Part shown: positions 1 to 10,555 of the stretch, piece after piece
Position numbering within the stretch: position 1 is the first letter of the stretch
Layout of the letters: each line of letters starts with the position of its first letter
DNA from: Scleromitrula shiraiana
Taxonomy: Eukaryota > Ascomycota > Leotiomycetes > Helotiales > Sclerotiniaceae
Assembly (NCBI GenBank): GCA_028455995.1
Contig: JABELC010000005.1
Span: forward strand, 1,612,001 to 1,676,000
Length of the DNA: 64,000 bases
Direction: 5' to 3'
The notes under the pieces: generated by a model
What the model saw: the letters and a program-made list of their open reading frames with translations, nothing else
Databases searched by the model: none
What the model was told of the DNA's origin: nothing
Position numbers and translations under genes: made by a program

Positions 1-2595
1 CACTAAGATTCCTCGATGGGATCTGTCAAAATTCCAACATGTCAAACGGGACATTGGTAGTGCTATGAAATCTGTTGGTGAAGTTATGGCTATTGGTAGA
101 ACATTTGAGGAATCTATCCAAAAGGCTATCCGTCAAGTTGATCCTCGATTCGTTGGTTTCCAAGGAGACAAATTTGATGATCTTGACTATGAACTCCAAA
201 ATCCTACAGATCGTCGATGGCTAGCTGTTGGACAAGCCATGCTTCACGAGAACTACACTGTCGATCGTATTCACGAACTTAGCAAGATTGATAAATGGTT
301 CTTGTATAAGCTTCAAAACATCGTCGACTGTACTCGCGAGATGGAGGATATTGGAAGTCTCTTCGGACTTAAAAAAGAACTTCTCCAAAAAGCTAAGAAA
401 TTGGGTTTCTCTGACAAACAAATCGCTCAAGCTGTTGGCTGTACCGAGGACGAAGTCAGAGCTCGAAGAAAGAATTTTGGAATTACTCCTTTTGTGAAGA
501 GAATCGACACTCTTGCTGCAGAGTTCCCAACAGCCACGAACTATTTGTACACCACCTACAATGCATCAACTCATGATGTCACTTTTGATGATCACGGAAC
601 TATCATCTTAGGCAGTGGAGTTTATAGAATTGGAAGCTCTGTCGAATTTGATTGGTGTGCTGTTAGTGCCACACTCGCGTTGAAGGAGTTGGGCAAGAAG
701 ACAGTAATGATTAACGTAAGTCTTTGACCTCCCCCCCTAGTTTGTTTCAGTCAAGGCACAAGTTGTGTCACTGCATTGCCGAACTTGAACCCGGACATTC
801 GAAGTATCGTTTCCGACGACCAATTGTCGAACTTAAACTTGAGCAATGAAAGCATCGTTGCCAACGATACGTTGCCTAATTCAAGTTCGAACAATGAAAG
901 CACCCTTTACGACATTACATTGTCAAGATCGAATGTGCAAAATGAGAACGAATTACCATTTGGTCATCTTCCAATCTCGGCAAATCGCGACTAATTCTCG
1001 CTTATTTTGCAAACTATATTTTGATATATTGCTAACATTTATCTATTGAAGTACAATCCAGAGACTATGAGTACTGATTACGACGGCGCCGATAGGCTTT
1101 ACTTTGAAGAATTGAGCTATGAGCGTGTGATGGATATCTACGAGCTTGAGGCTGCTTCCGGAGTTGTTGTGTCTGTAGGTGGCCAGCTACCCCAAAACAT
1201 TGCTCTCCGTCTACAAGAGTCTGGAAATGCCCGAGTCTTAGGTACAGATCCCAAAGACATCGATAAAGCCGAAGATAGACAAAAGTTCTCTGAAATTTTG
1301 GACAGCATCGGAGTTGATCAGCCAGCTTGGAGAGAACTCACTTCAGTTGCAGAGGCCGAGGCTTTTGCAGATGAAGTCAGCTACCCTGTTCTTGTCCGAC
1401 CTAGTTACGTTCTTTCTGGTGCTGCCATGACTGTCATTCGTAGCAAGGATGAGCTCAAGGATAAACTTGAGGCTGCTAGCAATGTGTCACCTGACCACCC
1501 AGTCGTCATCACCAAATTCATTGAAGGAGCTCAGGAGATTGATGTCGATGCTGTCGGCTCCAACGGCAAACTCATTGTTCATGCCGTTAGTGAGCACGTT
1601 GAGCAAGCTGGAGTCCACTCAGGTGATGCTACTCTTGTTCTGCCACCAGCTTCTCTTGACCAGACTACAATGGATCGTGTTAAGGAGATTGCTGTGAAGG
1701 TTGCTAAAGCTTGGAGCATCACTGGTCCTTTCAACATGCAAATCATCAAGGCCGATGACCCAGAAGGTGGCCTACCAGCACTTAAAGTCATTGAATGTAA
1801 TTTGCGTGCCTCACGTTCCTTCCCATTCGTCAGTAAGGTACTTGGCCACAACTTTATTGATATTGCTACCAAAGCTCTTGTTGGCCAAGATGTCCCCGAG
1901 CCAACCGATCTCATGGCCGTCAAGCGTAATTACGTTGCAACCAAAGTTCCCCAATTTTCATGGACTCGTCTTGCTGGTGCTGATCCATTCTTGGGTGTTG
2001 AAATGGCTAGTACCGGTGAAATTGCTGCCTTTGGAAAAGACCTCGTTGATGCTTATTGGTCATCTCTTCAATCAACCATGAACTTCCGTCTGCCAGAGCC
2101 AGGAGAAGGTCTTCTATTCGGTGGTGACGTCTCCAAAGACTCTCTTACCAAGATCGTTAACTATCTCTCGCCACTCGGTTACAAACTTTTCGCTGCTGAA
2201 CCTGAAGTCAAGAAGTTCCTCGAATCTACCGCTCAGGGTGACGTCAGCGTTGAAGTTATCGAGTTCCCTAAGGAAGACAAGAGAGCTTTGAGAGAAGTCT
2301 TCAAGAAGTACGATATCCGTGGTGTCTTCAACCTTGCAAACGCTAGGGCCAAGACCGTTGTGGATGTTGACTACGTTATGCGCCGAAATGCTGTCGATTT
2401 CGGTGTTCCTCTTTTCATGGAACCAAAGGTAAGCAAATCTTCTGTATCTAACGTTCTTGACATCTTATGCTAACCAATAAATCACAGACCGCTGAACTCT
2501 TCGCCCAATGTATGAACGAGAAGCTTCCTCGCAAGGAAGGTATCCCAAGTGAAGTCCGCAGATGGTCTGATTTCATTGGCGGTAAGCCATTGTAA
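1..2595 (+). CDS. CPA2: Carbamoyl-phosphate synthase, arginine-specific, large chain (5' end outside window)
   Basis: Ammonia-dependent synthetase subunit that makes carbamoyl phosphate for arginine synthesis with a separate glutaminase chain; probably mitochondrial in filamentous fungi (family knowledge). Exons are 2-715, 1052-2428 and 2488-2595, all phase 0, giving 732 residues in the window; the gene enters from the left edge. The first exon holds the end of the first ATP-grasp half (KSVGEVMAIGR) and the oligomerisation region. The second starts with YNPETMSTDYD and contains the second ATP-grasp domain (VLVRPSYVLSG, MQIIKADD, VIECNLRASRSFPFVSK) and the C-terminal MGS-like domain. The protein ends EVRRWSDFIGGKPL without dihydroorotase or ATCase sequence, so it is the stand-alone arginine enzyme and not the URA2-type fusion. 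The first intron is unusually long (336 nt) and carries a minisatellite. Confidence 0.93.
782..973 (+). repeat. Four degenerate 48-bp tandem units inside the CPA2 intron
   Basis: Units at about 782-829, 830-877, 878-925 and 926-973. Read in the frame of the upstream exon, each encodes a 16-residue period of the type NLNxSNESIVANDTLP. The second unit contains a small hairpin (ATCGTT GCC AACGAT). The host intron is 716-1051, with donor GTAAGT, a GCTAAC branch site at 1031 and acceptor AAG. A stop at 725-727 separates the repeat from the preceding exon. Confidence 0.75.
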
Positions 2596-2945
2596 ATAGT
2601 TTCTAATCAATATTTGATCTTATGATCTCTGGAGTTTCGAGGATCTTATGATATGTACATTGGTTGGGACTTGGATGGATCAAAATGAAAGATAGTGCAT
2701 GGCATTCTTAGATGCTTTTTACTATTGTGTAGCTACTACTGGTCGGATAGGACATGTGATATCAAAAATGTTTTTTTACTTTAACTTATTTGACTTTTTG
2801 TTGTTTTGCAATTTGATGTGATGTGATGTGATTTGTATATGTGTAAGATTGAATGCATAAAGGATATAAATCAATATCTGATACCAACCAGATCTCAATA
2901 TCCAACTCATTTCCAAGCTCATTTTCAATCATTACATAGGTTTCT

Positions 2946-3110
2946 GAGCTAATCTATTTTCTAATGCCTCTTTAGAATATGAACAATCAAACATCATGAT
3001 AGTTTAGATATATTCATCTTGAATATCCATTTACAATTTTTAGATTAAAATATCTCTAGAGCCAACTCATTTCAAATACTCATATAGATACAGACATTCA
3101 AGCTCTCGGG
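2946..3110. repeat. Dispersed AT-rich repeat, copy with inverted ends
   Basis: Starts GAGCTAATCTATTTTCTAAT and ends with AGACATTCAAGCTC, which is a degenerate inverted copy of the start. About 165 bp. It shares its end motif with copies near 9041, 19861, 35181 and 54988. Confidence 0.5.
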
Positions 3111-3839
3111 ACGTCTAACAATTCATAATCTTCTACTCTACTGTAGTTCAGATATTAAAAGGAACCAATGGGAGCTAATGGGTTCTAATGGGTTCTAGAT
3201 GCTAAATCAACTCTAGATGTTCGACAAACAAGGACATTCTTATTTTTCAAGATATAAACAACATTTCAATCATTAACTCGTTCTCAAACATCGTACGTAT
3301 ACAGTAAGGATACTACTGCACCCCCAGCCTCACTCTGAGCCTCCTAATCGATCTTGCACATATCCGCAATCAAATGCAATTCCCACTCGTTCGTCTACGT
3401 AAACACACATCCCCCTCACCTCACCCTCGTCGTCCGTGTCATCTGCACACCATACTCTCGCATGATCGCGAAAACGTCTATCTTACCTTGTCGTCGGGCA
3501 TTTTCTAATTTTCTCATAAGATTAGTATTTTCTTTGGGCATATATATATATATTCATTTGTGCTTGTATTACACACTACATTGCCGCTCTCGCCCCTCTT
3601 CGTATTTGAGACTGCTAAATATACAATCCAGTGGAAGTACAAATATCTCTTTCTTGATCTACTTTTTGTCTTTCGAGTTGGGTCAAGTTGACGAAATTGC
3701 AATCTTATATAGATTACAGATTCTACATGGTGTGTTCTCTGGTATGTGTATTTCTAGTAAGATCGATAATATTCGTAACGGAGTTTCAACGATCATTCTT
3801 GGTTGAGATGTTATATAGAGCTTGATATCTATTGCTACT

Positions 3840-4400
3840 AGTAGTCTGGATATTGAAAAGACTTTGACATGTTGAGTTCATTTTGGACATTTGATAGATT
3901 GTAATGTTTAACTTTTAACTTGGATTTTAAAATGATTTGAGATGTTCAATGAATGTTAATGTCTAACTTGTTTTGAGATATTGAACGGGTTTTAATGTTT
4001 AACTCAATTTCAATAATTGAATGAAGTTGAGATATTGAAATGCTTTCAGATGTTCAATGAATCTTAATGTCCAACCTGGTTTCGGACATTGAGTATATTT
4101 TAATATCTCATTTTAACTTGGACATTGAAATGATTTCAGATATTGAGCTCATCTCGAACCTTTAATGAATGTTAATGTTCAATATGTTTTAAGATATTAA
4201 ATCAATTTTGATTGTTTGACTTTAGTTCGAACATTGAAAGAGCTTGAGATGTCAATAGCAAGTCGGACATTCAACAAATGATAATATCTAACTTTAATTT
4301 GGGACATTGAACTAGATTTGGATATTCAATAGAATTTGATGTTCAGTTCATTTTGAGATCTTGTATGGGTAATTGGATGTAAATTGATCGATTCATTGAT
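3840..4400. repeat. Degenerate AT-rich minisatellite
   Basis: About 550 bp of loosely repeating half-units of roughly 24 bp of the type GATATTGAA...TTTTAATGTTCAAC. Phrases such as 'gacattgaa', 'gatattga', 'gatgttcaatgaat' and 'aatgtctaac' recur more than ten times. No coding potential. The core GACATT/AATGTC words are shared with the dispersed repeat family. Confidence 0.65.
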
Positions 4401-5012
4401 ATAAAATTTGATCTCCGAGTCCATTGGTGCCGGATCCGATTCGAGATCGAACTTGGAGGAGATATCATGCCATTGTGAGGGTAGGTGGTGTGTATAGTTT
4501 TACAATGCAATATTCAAAATAATAGGTATAGAAGATACTAATCAATTCACCATATGAAGAAACAGAGATGCAAATAAAGCAATAGGATCTCATCTGTGTT
4601 TTTGATTCTCCCCATGCATATTGCTGAACCGTGTGATAGCCAGCTACAGTAGCTAGCCCTAGGTTTTAATCTCCCTTCCTCTTGTTTTCTCACATCCCAG
4701 ATTTTATATCATATGTACGCCATGAATGTAATGCATCAATCATATGATAGAATATCCACTCAGACCATCATCAAGAATGAACTCCTAACCCCTTCTGTTT
4801 CACCATATCATATCCATTTTCAGTATCGCCAAAAGAACCAATCAAACCACTTTCCCATCACCTAGCCTGAGATATTCTTCATCGAACGATTAGGATGATT
4901 TAAGGACCTAACACAATCAGAGGGGTATAAGCTATATCAAAAAAGAACGAAAGAAGTAAAAGAAAGACCATTGGTGATAATAAAGTATTTCCCCTTCATC
5001 TTTCATTCGAAT

Positions 5013-7155
5013 TTAATCTAGCCTTACCCCACCAACCCTCTTAGCAAGACGCTCTGAGTATTCATCATCGTCGTCAGACGGCGATCGACGTTTTGGGGGT
5101 CGCTCACCAGTCGATTGCAAGATTGCAAGGAATGTTGCCCAGCCTGGCGTTGATTGGAGTTGATATCCATCTGCTAAATCATGTCCCGTTGCTACGCGGC
5201 TCAGAAGTGCTTCTTCTTCCTGTAGATGAAATGGGGCAGTTAGTATTGATTTTGTGATGGATAGAAGTAGATGCTATTTGAGATAGGTTGAAATAGAGTA
5301 GAGAGAAAAGAAGAAAAGAGTTACGCACTTTACTTAATATGCCTAGACTATGGATGAAGCATAGAAGGTGGAAATCGGAAACGACAAGGATACCATCACT
5401 AGACTGAGTGAATTGACCATTCCTGTCGATACCTAAAAATTTGCCAACATCTTTAATATCTTGCTCTTGACCAATGACCATACGGTTTTCAATGGTAAAT
5501 GAATTCTTGGCCTTGAAAGCTGGTTTAGGATCACTAGGAAATCCGTGAGTTAGTGTTGTCAGGAGATATTCAACCGGGAACGCTGGTTTGGCATTCTCTT
5601 GAACACTCGCGCCGTATTCGTTAATCTTCCTAAAGAACACCTCAGGAATATATCGTGCACTATTGTCGGAATCATCGTCTCCTTCACTTCGCACTATCAT
5701 GACAGTTGGATCAGCTGATGGCTCAACGATATCTGCTCGAACCATCTCCACCGCCGAGTTGGAAACTTGGTAAGCGGATATAGTAAGATCCCCAGTTTCA
5801 TTGCCTGAAATCACACAGGTGACAAAATTGGATCCAAATTTGCCAGTATCGCTCCACTTCGTAGGTTTTGGGTGTTTGGCTTGTAATCGTGCTGCAAAGG
5901 CGATTTCGAGGGAGGATAAATAGTATGAATCAATATGCCTCTTGCATATGACACTACCGTTCCCTAAACCAGCGTCCAGTAGATCAGTCCAAATGACACC
6001 AACTTTCTCCATGCCACATAACCTGGCCACCTCATCTATTTCCTTCTCATTTTCCCACTCATTCAAAGTGATACCATCGAGTTCGTCGACCTGGGGAGGT
6101 TCATAGATAGCTTCTACAACAGCTTTAACTCCCAAAGGTACCTCGGTATATTCCTCATATCGACCATAAAGATAGCCTATACGTTGGGCTCCAGTAGCTC
6201 TCCAGAAATTGAGCAAGTTGTCGATGAGACTAGCCTGTGCGAATTCGACATGATCTACCATACGGAATGATTGTGGCTGTAGTGTGATTGCGCTCGGTTG
6301 GCATTTCGTACAGATACCTTCCGGCCATTGCGGATGGCCAGAGGGGCAATTCTTCTTAACCCGATAATATGGCTCGGTGAGTGGTGGCATAAATGAGCTT
6401 CCTAACTCTGGTTTGTTGGTTGCCGAATTAATCTTCCGTAGGTATGAGTGGAATGAAAGGTTCTTGATCTTCTTCTCCTTCAAATAATCCGCGTTGAATG
6501 GTTCTAAAGGCATACAGTAGTCGCACATTCCCTTTTCACCATGTCGGCACATTTTTTGATCCTTCTTCCTAGGAATCTTTCCATCCTTCTTGTCTAATCT
6601 ATCATCCAAAGCAGATTGTCGCACTACCTCCCATGGATTCTTGATCTTTTCAGATGGAGATGTTATTTCCGGAGCTTCGATAGGTATTGAGTCGGGCAAT
6701 ACGATATTGCCATTCAGGCGGTTTGTTGAAGAAACTAGATGTGTTGGGGTGCCAGTAGATGTTTCGACATTTGAGCTACCATTTGACATGCTATCCAAGA
6801 GTTTATAAGTGAGGTATACCATATCGCCATTTCTACATAGTCCCATCAGCACAAAAACTTATAAACTTTTGGCCTTTTCCTGAATCACCTTAGACCAATC
6901 TGCGAGACTTTGACTTTAACAATTTCCACGAGGAGTTTACTATCACCACCCGTGGGCGCATTCGCGACAGTCAATGTGTTGATATCGATATTCTCAGGTA
7001 AAACTTTTATGAGCTATGAGAAGGGTCAATATTCAAAGATCCATGATAAATGATTATATCAATAGGCTGACCTTCTCACCAACTTGACCAAAGGTTTCAT
7101 TTGGCTCAGTTGTGATACGGACCGTCCCATCTGGACCACGAAATCGGAGAAGCAT
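5013..7155 (-). CDS. NPL4: Nuclear protein localization protein 4 (Cdc48/p97 cofactor)
   Basis: Partner of Ufd1 that brings polyubiquitinated clients to the Cdc48 ATPase in ER-associated degradation and nuclear protein turnover. Exons in transcript order: 7155-7072, 7013-6889, 6832-5329 and 5219-5013, giving 639 residues, normal for the family. The N-terminus (MLLRFRGPDGTVRITTEPNE) is the ubiquitin-like UBX-type domain. About residues 164-176 carry CRHGEKGMCDYC and about 230-246 carry CPSGHPQWPEGICTKC, the Npl4 zinc-finger region, followed by the inactive MPN domain (VGVIWTDLLDAG). The C-terminus ends LAKRVGGVRLD. The long internal frame has an apparent start inside intron 2; the true ATG is at 7155, which restores the conserved junction GLRNGDMVYLTYK. 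It is divergent from SEC66. Confidence 0.93.
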
Positions 7156-7825
7156 CTTGAGCTTTCTTCTGATTGAGAATGACTGTTGGGAACAAAATTA
7201 ATTTGTAGTGATGATGATGATGATGATGATGAAGTAAAAATACACAAATTTTAAGGGAGAAGTTGAAATGGCTTTGCCTAGAAATCTTCAATGTTCTTCA
7301 AGATTCTTACTGATGAAGATATTGTTACAGTGGAGGAAACCAAAGCTCCAACTAACTAACAATTGGAATCACCCACTACCAGTTTAAAGACGTCAGATCT
7401 CGGTAGCCTAGGAATTCCATCTCAAATACCGCCTACGCCGCCCACATACCGCCTTATTAATAATGCTTGCAGCTTTTGGGGGGTCTGGAGGGTGTATAAT
7501 TAGATTATAGGGTGTGAGATGATAAATTTAGGTACAGATTTAGCGAATTTGTCCAGCCAAAAAATAAAAAATAAATTACTTATTAAGCTTATTTGTCCTT
7601 ACCGACAGCTTGAATGAATGAACACATGTGGCAGAAGAGATGAAATAGATATAAAACTTTACAACTACTTTTAAGACAACATCGCAACAATACTTCCCCC
7701 TCCCCCTCTCCTCCCCCAATAGTGAGCACAACTAGACTTCTTTCAAACATTTGCTTGGAAGGCATTCCTACAATTATATTTCTTGTCTTAAGACTTTGGG
7801 GTTACACCTCTACAATACTGCCACC
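7156..7825. promoter_or_regulatory. Divergent promoter region NPL4 / SEC66
   Basis: About 670 bp between two start codons on opposite strands. It holds a GAT/ATG trinucleotide run at 7209-7232 in the NPL4 leader, an AT-rich core (7500-7600) and a pyrimidine-rich tract CCCCCTCCCCCTCTCCTCCC near 7696 ahead of SEC66. No gene seen. Confidence 0.55.
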
Positions 7826-8667
7826 ATGTTCAATTTCGACTTCGACTTCGATTGGGCTACCACCCTTCGTGGTTTGATTCTCCCATTTGCATATGTTGCC
7901 GTTCTACTTGGCTCTTTGATCACATTCTCTTCATTATCTAGAAAGAGGAAAGCAGGTTAGTAGAATTAACTTCCTATGGCTTATATGTATATTAATGAAT
8001 CATAGTCAAATCCGCGAATCTTGCGCCTTGGTTCCCCCCCCATCTACAAAGAAATATCTACCTATCTTTATTACATATTGAACCAGAAGAAGGAAAGGAG
8101 AAAGCACCACAGATCCCGGAAAGTGTTATACGTGCGGCGTTGTTGAGAAGGGCAGTGGAGGACATTCACCGAATCATTAAAATCAGAACGGCAAAGCAAG
8201 CTTGCAGTACTTTATTACAAAGAGGCAGTGTAGGCGATGACTTATGGCAACGATTTTTGAGGGCAGAGAAAGAAATGGAGGAAGAATTGAGAGACGTAGT
8301 TATGGAGGTTGGTTTAATCCTAAATTAGGAATGATTTTATATTAACAACTGCTAGGCAAATGGGTTGGCACCAAACTGGGGTCAAACAATATTCCAGTCC
8401 GCAAACGAGATTGCTACGAATACTATGTTCCGAAACAAACTTGACGAGATTCAAGCGCAGACTGAAGCCGATAAAGAATGGTGGGGGAAACGACGTGCTT
8501 CAATCCAGGAAGAATTCATGAAGGAATTGGATCAAGAGGCCGAGGCGAAAGCACACAAAGTCGCATCACCAACGAAATCCACCAGTGATGAAGATGCCGT
8601 GTTAGTTGATGGCCCAACAGGCAGTGAACATGGGAGTCCCAGCAGGAAGAGAAAGGGAAAGAAATAG
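7826..8667 (+). CDS. SEC66: Translocation protein SEC66 (Sec63 complex)
   Basis: Subunit of the Sec62/Sec63 post-translational translocation complex in the ER membrane. Exons 7826-7955, 8006-8307 and 8356-8667 give 247 residues. The short lumenal N-terminus (MFNFDFDFDWATTLRG) is followed by one membrane segment at about residues 14-34 (LILPFAYVAVLLGSLITF), then basic SRKRK and a cytosolic domain with NLAPWFPPHLQRNIYLSLLH and a conserved C-terminal stretch ANGLAPNWGQTIFQSANEI. The tail is Ser/Lys-rich (SPSRKRKGKK). The start was chosen as the ATG in context CCACCATG. Splice phases 1 and 0 keep one frame. It shares its promoter region with NPL4, which also acts at the ER, though co-regulation is only inference. 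Confidence 0.9.
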
Positions 8668-9854
8668 ATGGTATCCTGCTAGTCGCACAAGCGCTGTATA
8701 ATGGTATTGTTTCTGAAAGTATTGGCGTTCGGTGTCTGGGGGATCTTTCATATGTAAGATAAACTGCATTCATGGGCAATGGGGGTAGGCTTATGACTTT
8801 TAGCCCAGGCGCTGGTATTTAAAAATTAGGAAACGTTGGTGAACAATATATCATATCCTACTTCATTTCTACAGTTCTGTCAAATGTTTCGTGTTTAAAT
8901 GGCGAGTCATCAGTTACCTCATTACTCCTATACTGCACTGCTTCAACCATTGAATGTGTTTGGGGATCGAGCTACTCAAGTATCGAATGTTTATTCGGTA
9001 AATATACATACAGTCATATATACTCTCGCTCCAATATCTGTATTTAAACAGACATTCAAAACAAATCAGTTCAAGAGATACTTTAGTGCACATATCTTGA
9101 ATGGACAATCAAAAATTCTATTAGCTTAAGAGATTTGAATGTCTAGATTTGAAGGGACATTGGAAAACATATTGGCTTAGATTCGTGCTGGGATTTGAGA
9201 GTGCTAGGCATCTTTGCCTGCCCCCAGGGACTATCCATTTGAAATCTATTCTCAGCAAGACATCTTGTTAGCCTTTGTCTTTGATTCATTGGGATTGTCG
9301 AACACAAACACTTTGTCAAAATACTTCAAAGGCACTTACAAAGAGTCTTTGACTATGATTCCCAAAATAGACATCCACCAACAATAGCTTCAAAGACATT
9401 TTCTCTCAGACAAATTTTGGATTTCTCTCATACTACAAAGAAAGCTCCCCAACAATAAATCACATAAACTACAAGAACCTTCCAAATCCCCCCTCGATGA
9501 ACCCTTTTTTTCGATCGGTATCTGGTATCTACACGATTTTCTACAATTTTCGTTTCCTTGTGTTTTTGTTTCCTTTTTCATAATATATCATATAATCTTT
9601 ACGCTGCTGGCAGCTTTGCGAATAATCTTCCCTTGACTTTATCATTATTTTTAGCAGTCATAATCATATTCACATTCACACTTAAATACTAGAAATCTAC
9701 CTACTTTAAATTTCGTCCGATTCATTCTATATTCTATATACATAGACACCGAATCATCTCATAAAAAAGCAAATAACGAACGAACATAAAACAATAATAA
9801 TACCTCCTATCAATAAACGTTCACTACAACCATCACATCACCAAGCCCACCCAA
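8668..9854. other. Intergenic region downstream of SEC66
   Basis: About 1.2 kb. It contains a dispersed-repeat copy (9041-9180) and the AT/CT-rich flank of the next gene. Short open frames on both strands show no domain or codon signal. No gene called. Confidence 0.6.
9041..9180. repeat. Dispersed AT-rich repeat, reverse-oriented copy
   Basis: On the minus strand the right edge reads AAGCCAATATGTTTTCCAAT then GTCCCTTCAAATCTAGACAT, matching the family end motif. A second copy of the motif (TTTTGAATGTCTGTTTAAAT on the minus strand) lies at the left edge. Confidence 0.5.
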
Positions 9855-10358
9855 ATGTCCAACCAAAACCACACCACCAACCAAAACCACACCACCAAAC
9901 AAAACATGTCCACCATAGCCCGACTCCGCAGCACCAACCCCGAGCTCGCGGCCAAAATCCAACAAATGGCACTCCCCCTCGCGCCGCTCGTGCGTCTCAC
10001 AACCGGCGAAATCCACCCATCGTTCCCGCCCACCCTTCTCAATTTCTGGCTCCTCACATCAGAGGAGTTAGATAATCTGGCGCATTTTTATCATCAGAGG
10101 ACCCCGTGTCAGTGGACGCAACACTATCCGTGTCCGGTGCGGTGGGATGCGTGGGGGAGTTTGGAGGAGAAGAGGAGGAGGTTGGGGAGGTTTATTGGGT
10201 TAAGGGGGTGTGAGAGTCCGGTTAGGGAAGTTAGGGATGGAGACGTGGAGATGGAGGGGGTGGAGAGTGTGGAGGAGATTGAGAGGAGGGTTAGGGAGAG
10301 CAGGCAGAGGAGGGAGGAGGAGGAGGAAATGTGGAGGAGGAAGGGGAGGTGGTATTAG
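9855..10358 (+). CDS. Hypothetical protein, 167 aa, charged C-terminus
   Basis: I do not recognise this protein. It is a single open frame from an ATG. The N-terminus has a duplicated low-complexity stretch (NQNHTTNQNHTTKQN), so the ATG at 9906 (MSTIARLRSTNPELAAKIQQ) may be the real start. A central part looks folded (PTLLNFWLLTSEELDNLAHF, CQWTQHYPCPVRWDAWG, SLEEKRRRLGRFIGLRGCES). The last about 40 residues are Glu/Arg-rich (EEIERRVRESRQRREEEEEM), a likely helix or coiled coil. The coding strand is very C/A-rich in the first half and very G-rich in the second. The frame stays open through this switch, and the CQWTQHYPCPVRWDAWG block looks like real protein. Probably a small lineage-restricted gene. 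Confidence 0.6.
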   Translation: MSNQNHTTNQNHTTKQNMSTIARLRSTNPELAAKIQQMALPLAPLVRLTTGEIHPSFPPTLLNFWLLTSEELDNLAHFYHQRTPCQWTQHYPCPVRWDAWGSLEEKRRRLGRFIGLRGCESPVREVRDGDVEMEGVESVEEIERRVRESRQRREEEEEMWRRKGRWY

Positions 10359-10555
10359 ATTCCTTCTTGGGAGGGTGATGATTATTATGACGATGGGATG
10401 AGACTGATGGTTTGGATGTGGTGAAAGTGTGCGTTGTGTTAAGACCAAGAAGTGGTTTTGCACATTCTTCTAATATCAAGTTCTCTTTTACATGCATTAA
10501 TGTTTTCCCCATTACTATGCCCGTGCCTAAAACACCCCTATGTAAAAACCTAAAT

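Larger units (their letters stand above)
2596..5012. other. Long AT-rich convergent intergenic region
   Basis: About 2.4 kb between the 3' ends of CPA2 and NPL4, the longest gap in the window. It holds CPA2 3' sequence, a dispersed-repeat copy (2946-3110), a degenerate minisatellite (3840-4400) and GTGAT repeats near 2813-2832. A 150-codon open frame at 3354-3806 has no early ATG and no recognisable domain, so I do not call it a gene. Confidence 0.7.

Noticed and set aside
3354..3806. 150-codon open frame in the long gap after CPA2
   Set aside because: It begins with a non-ATG codon, has an erratic composition with no domain, and lies beside satellite-like DNA; best explained as chance.
6833..6888. 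Apparent NPL4 start at 6852
   Set aside because: This ATG lies in a 56-nt intron; removing it joins the ubiquitin-like domain to the rest and gives the conserved GLRNGDMVYLTY junction.
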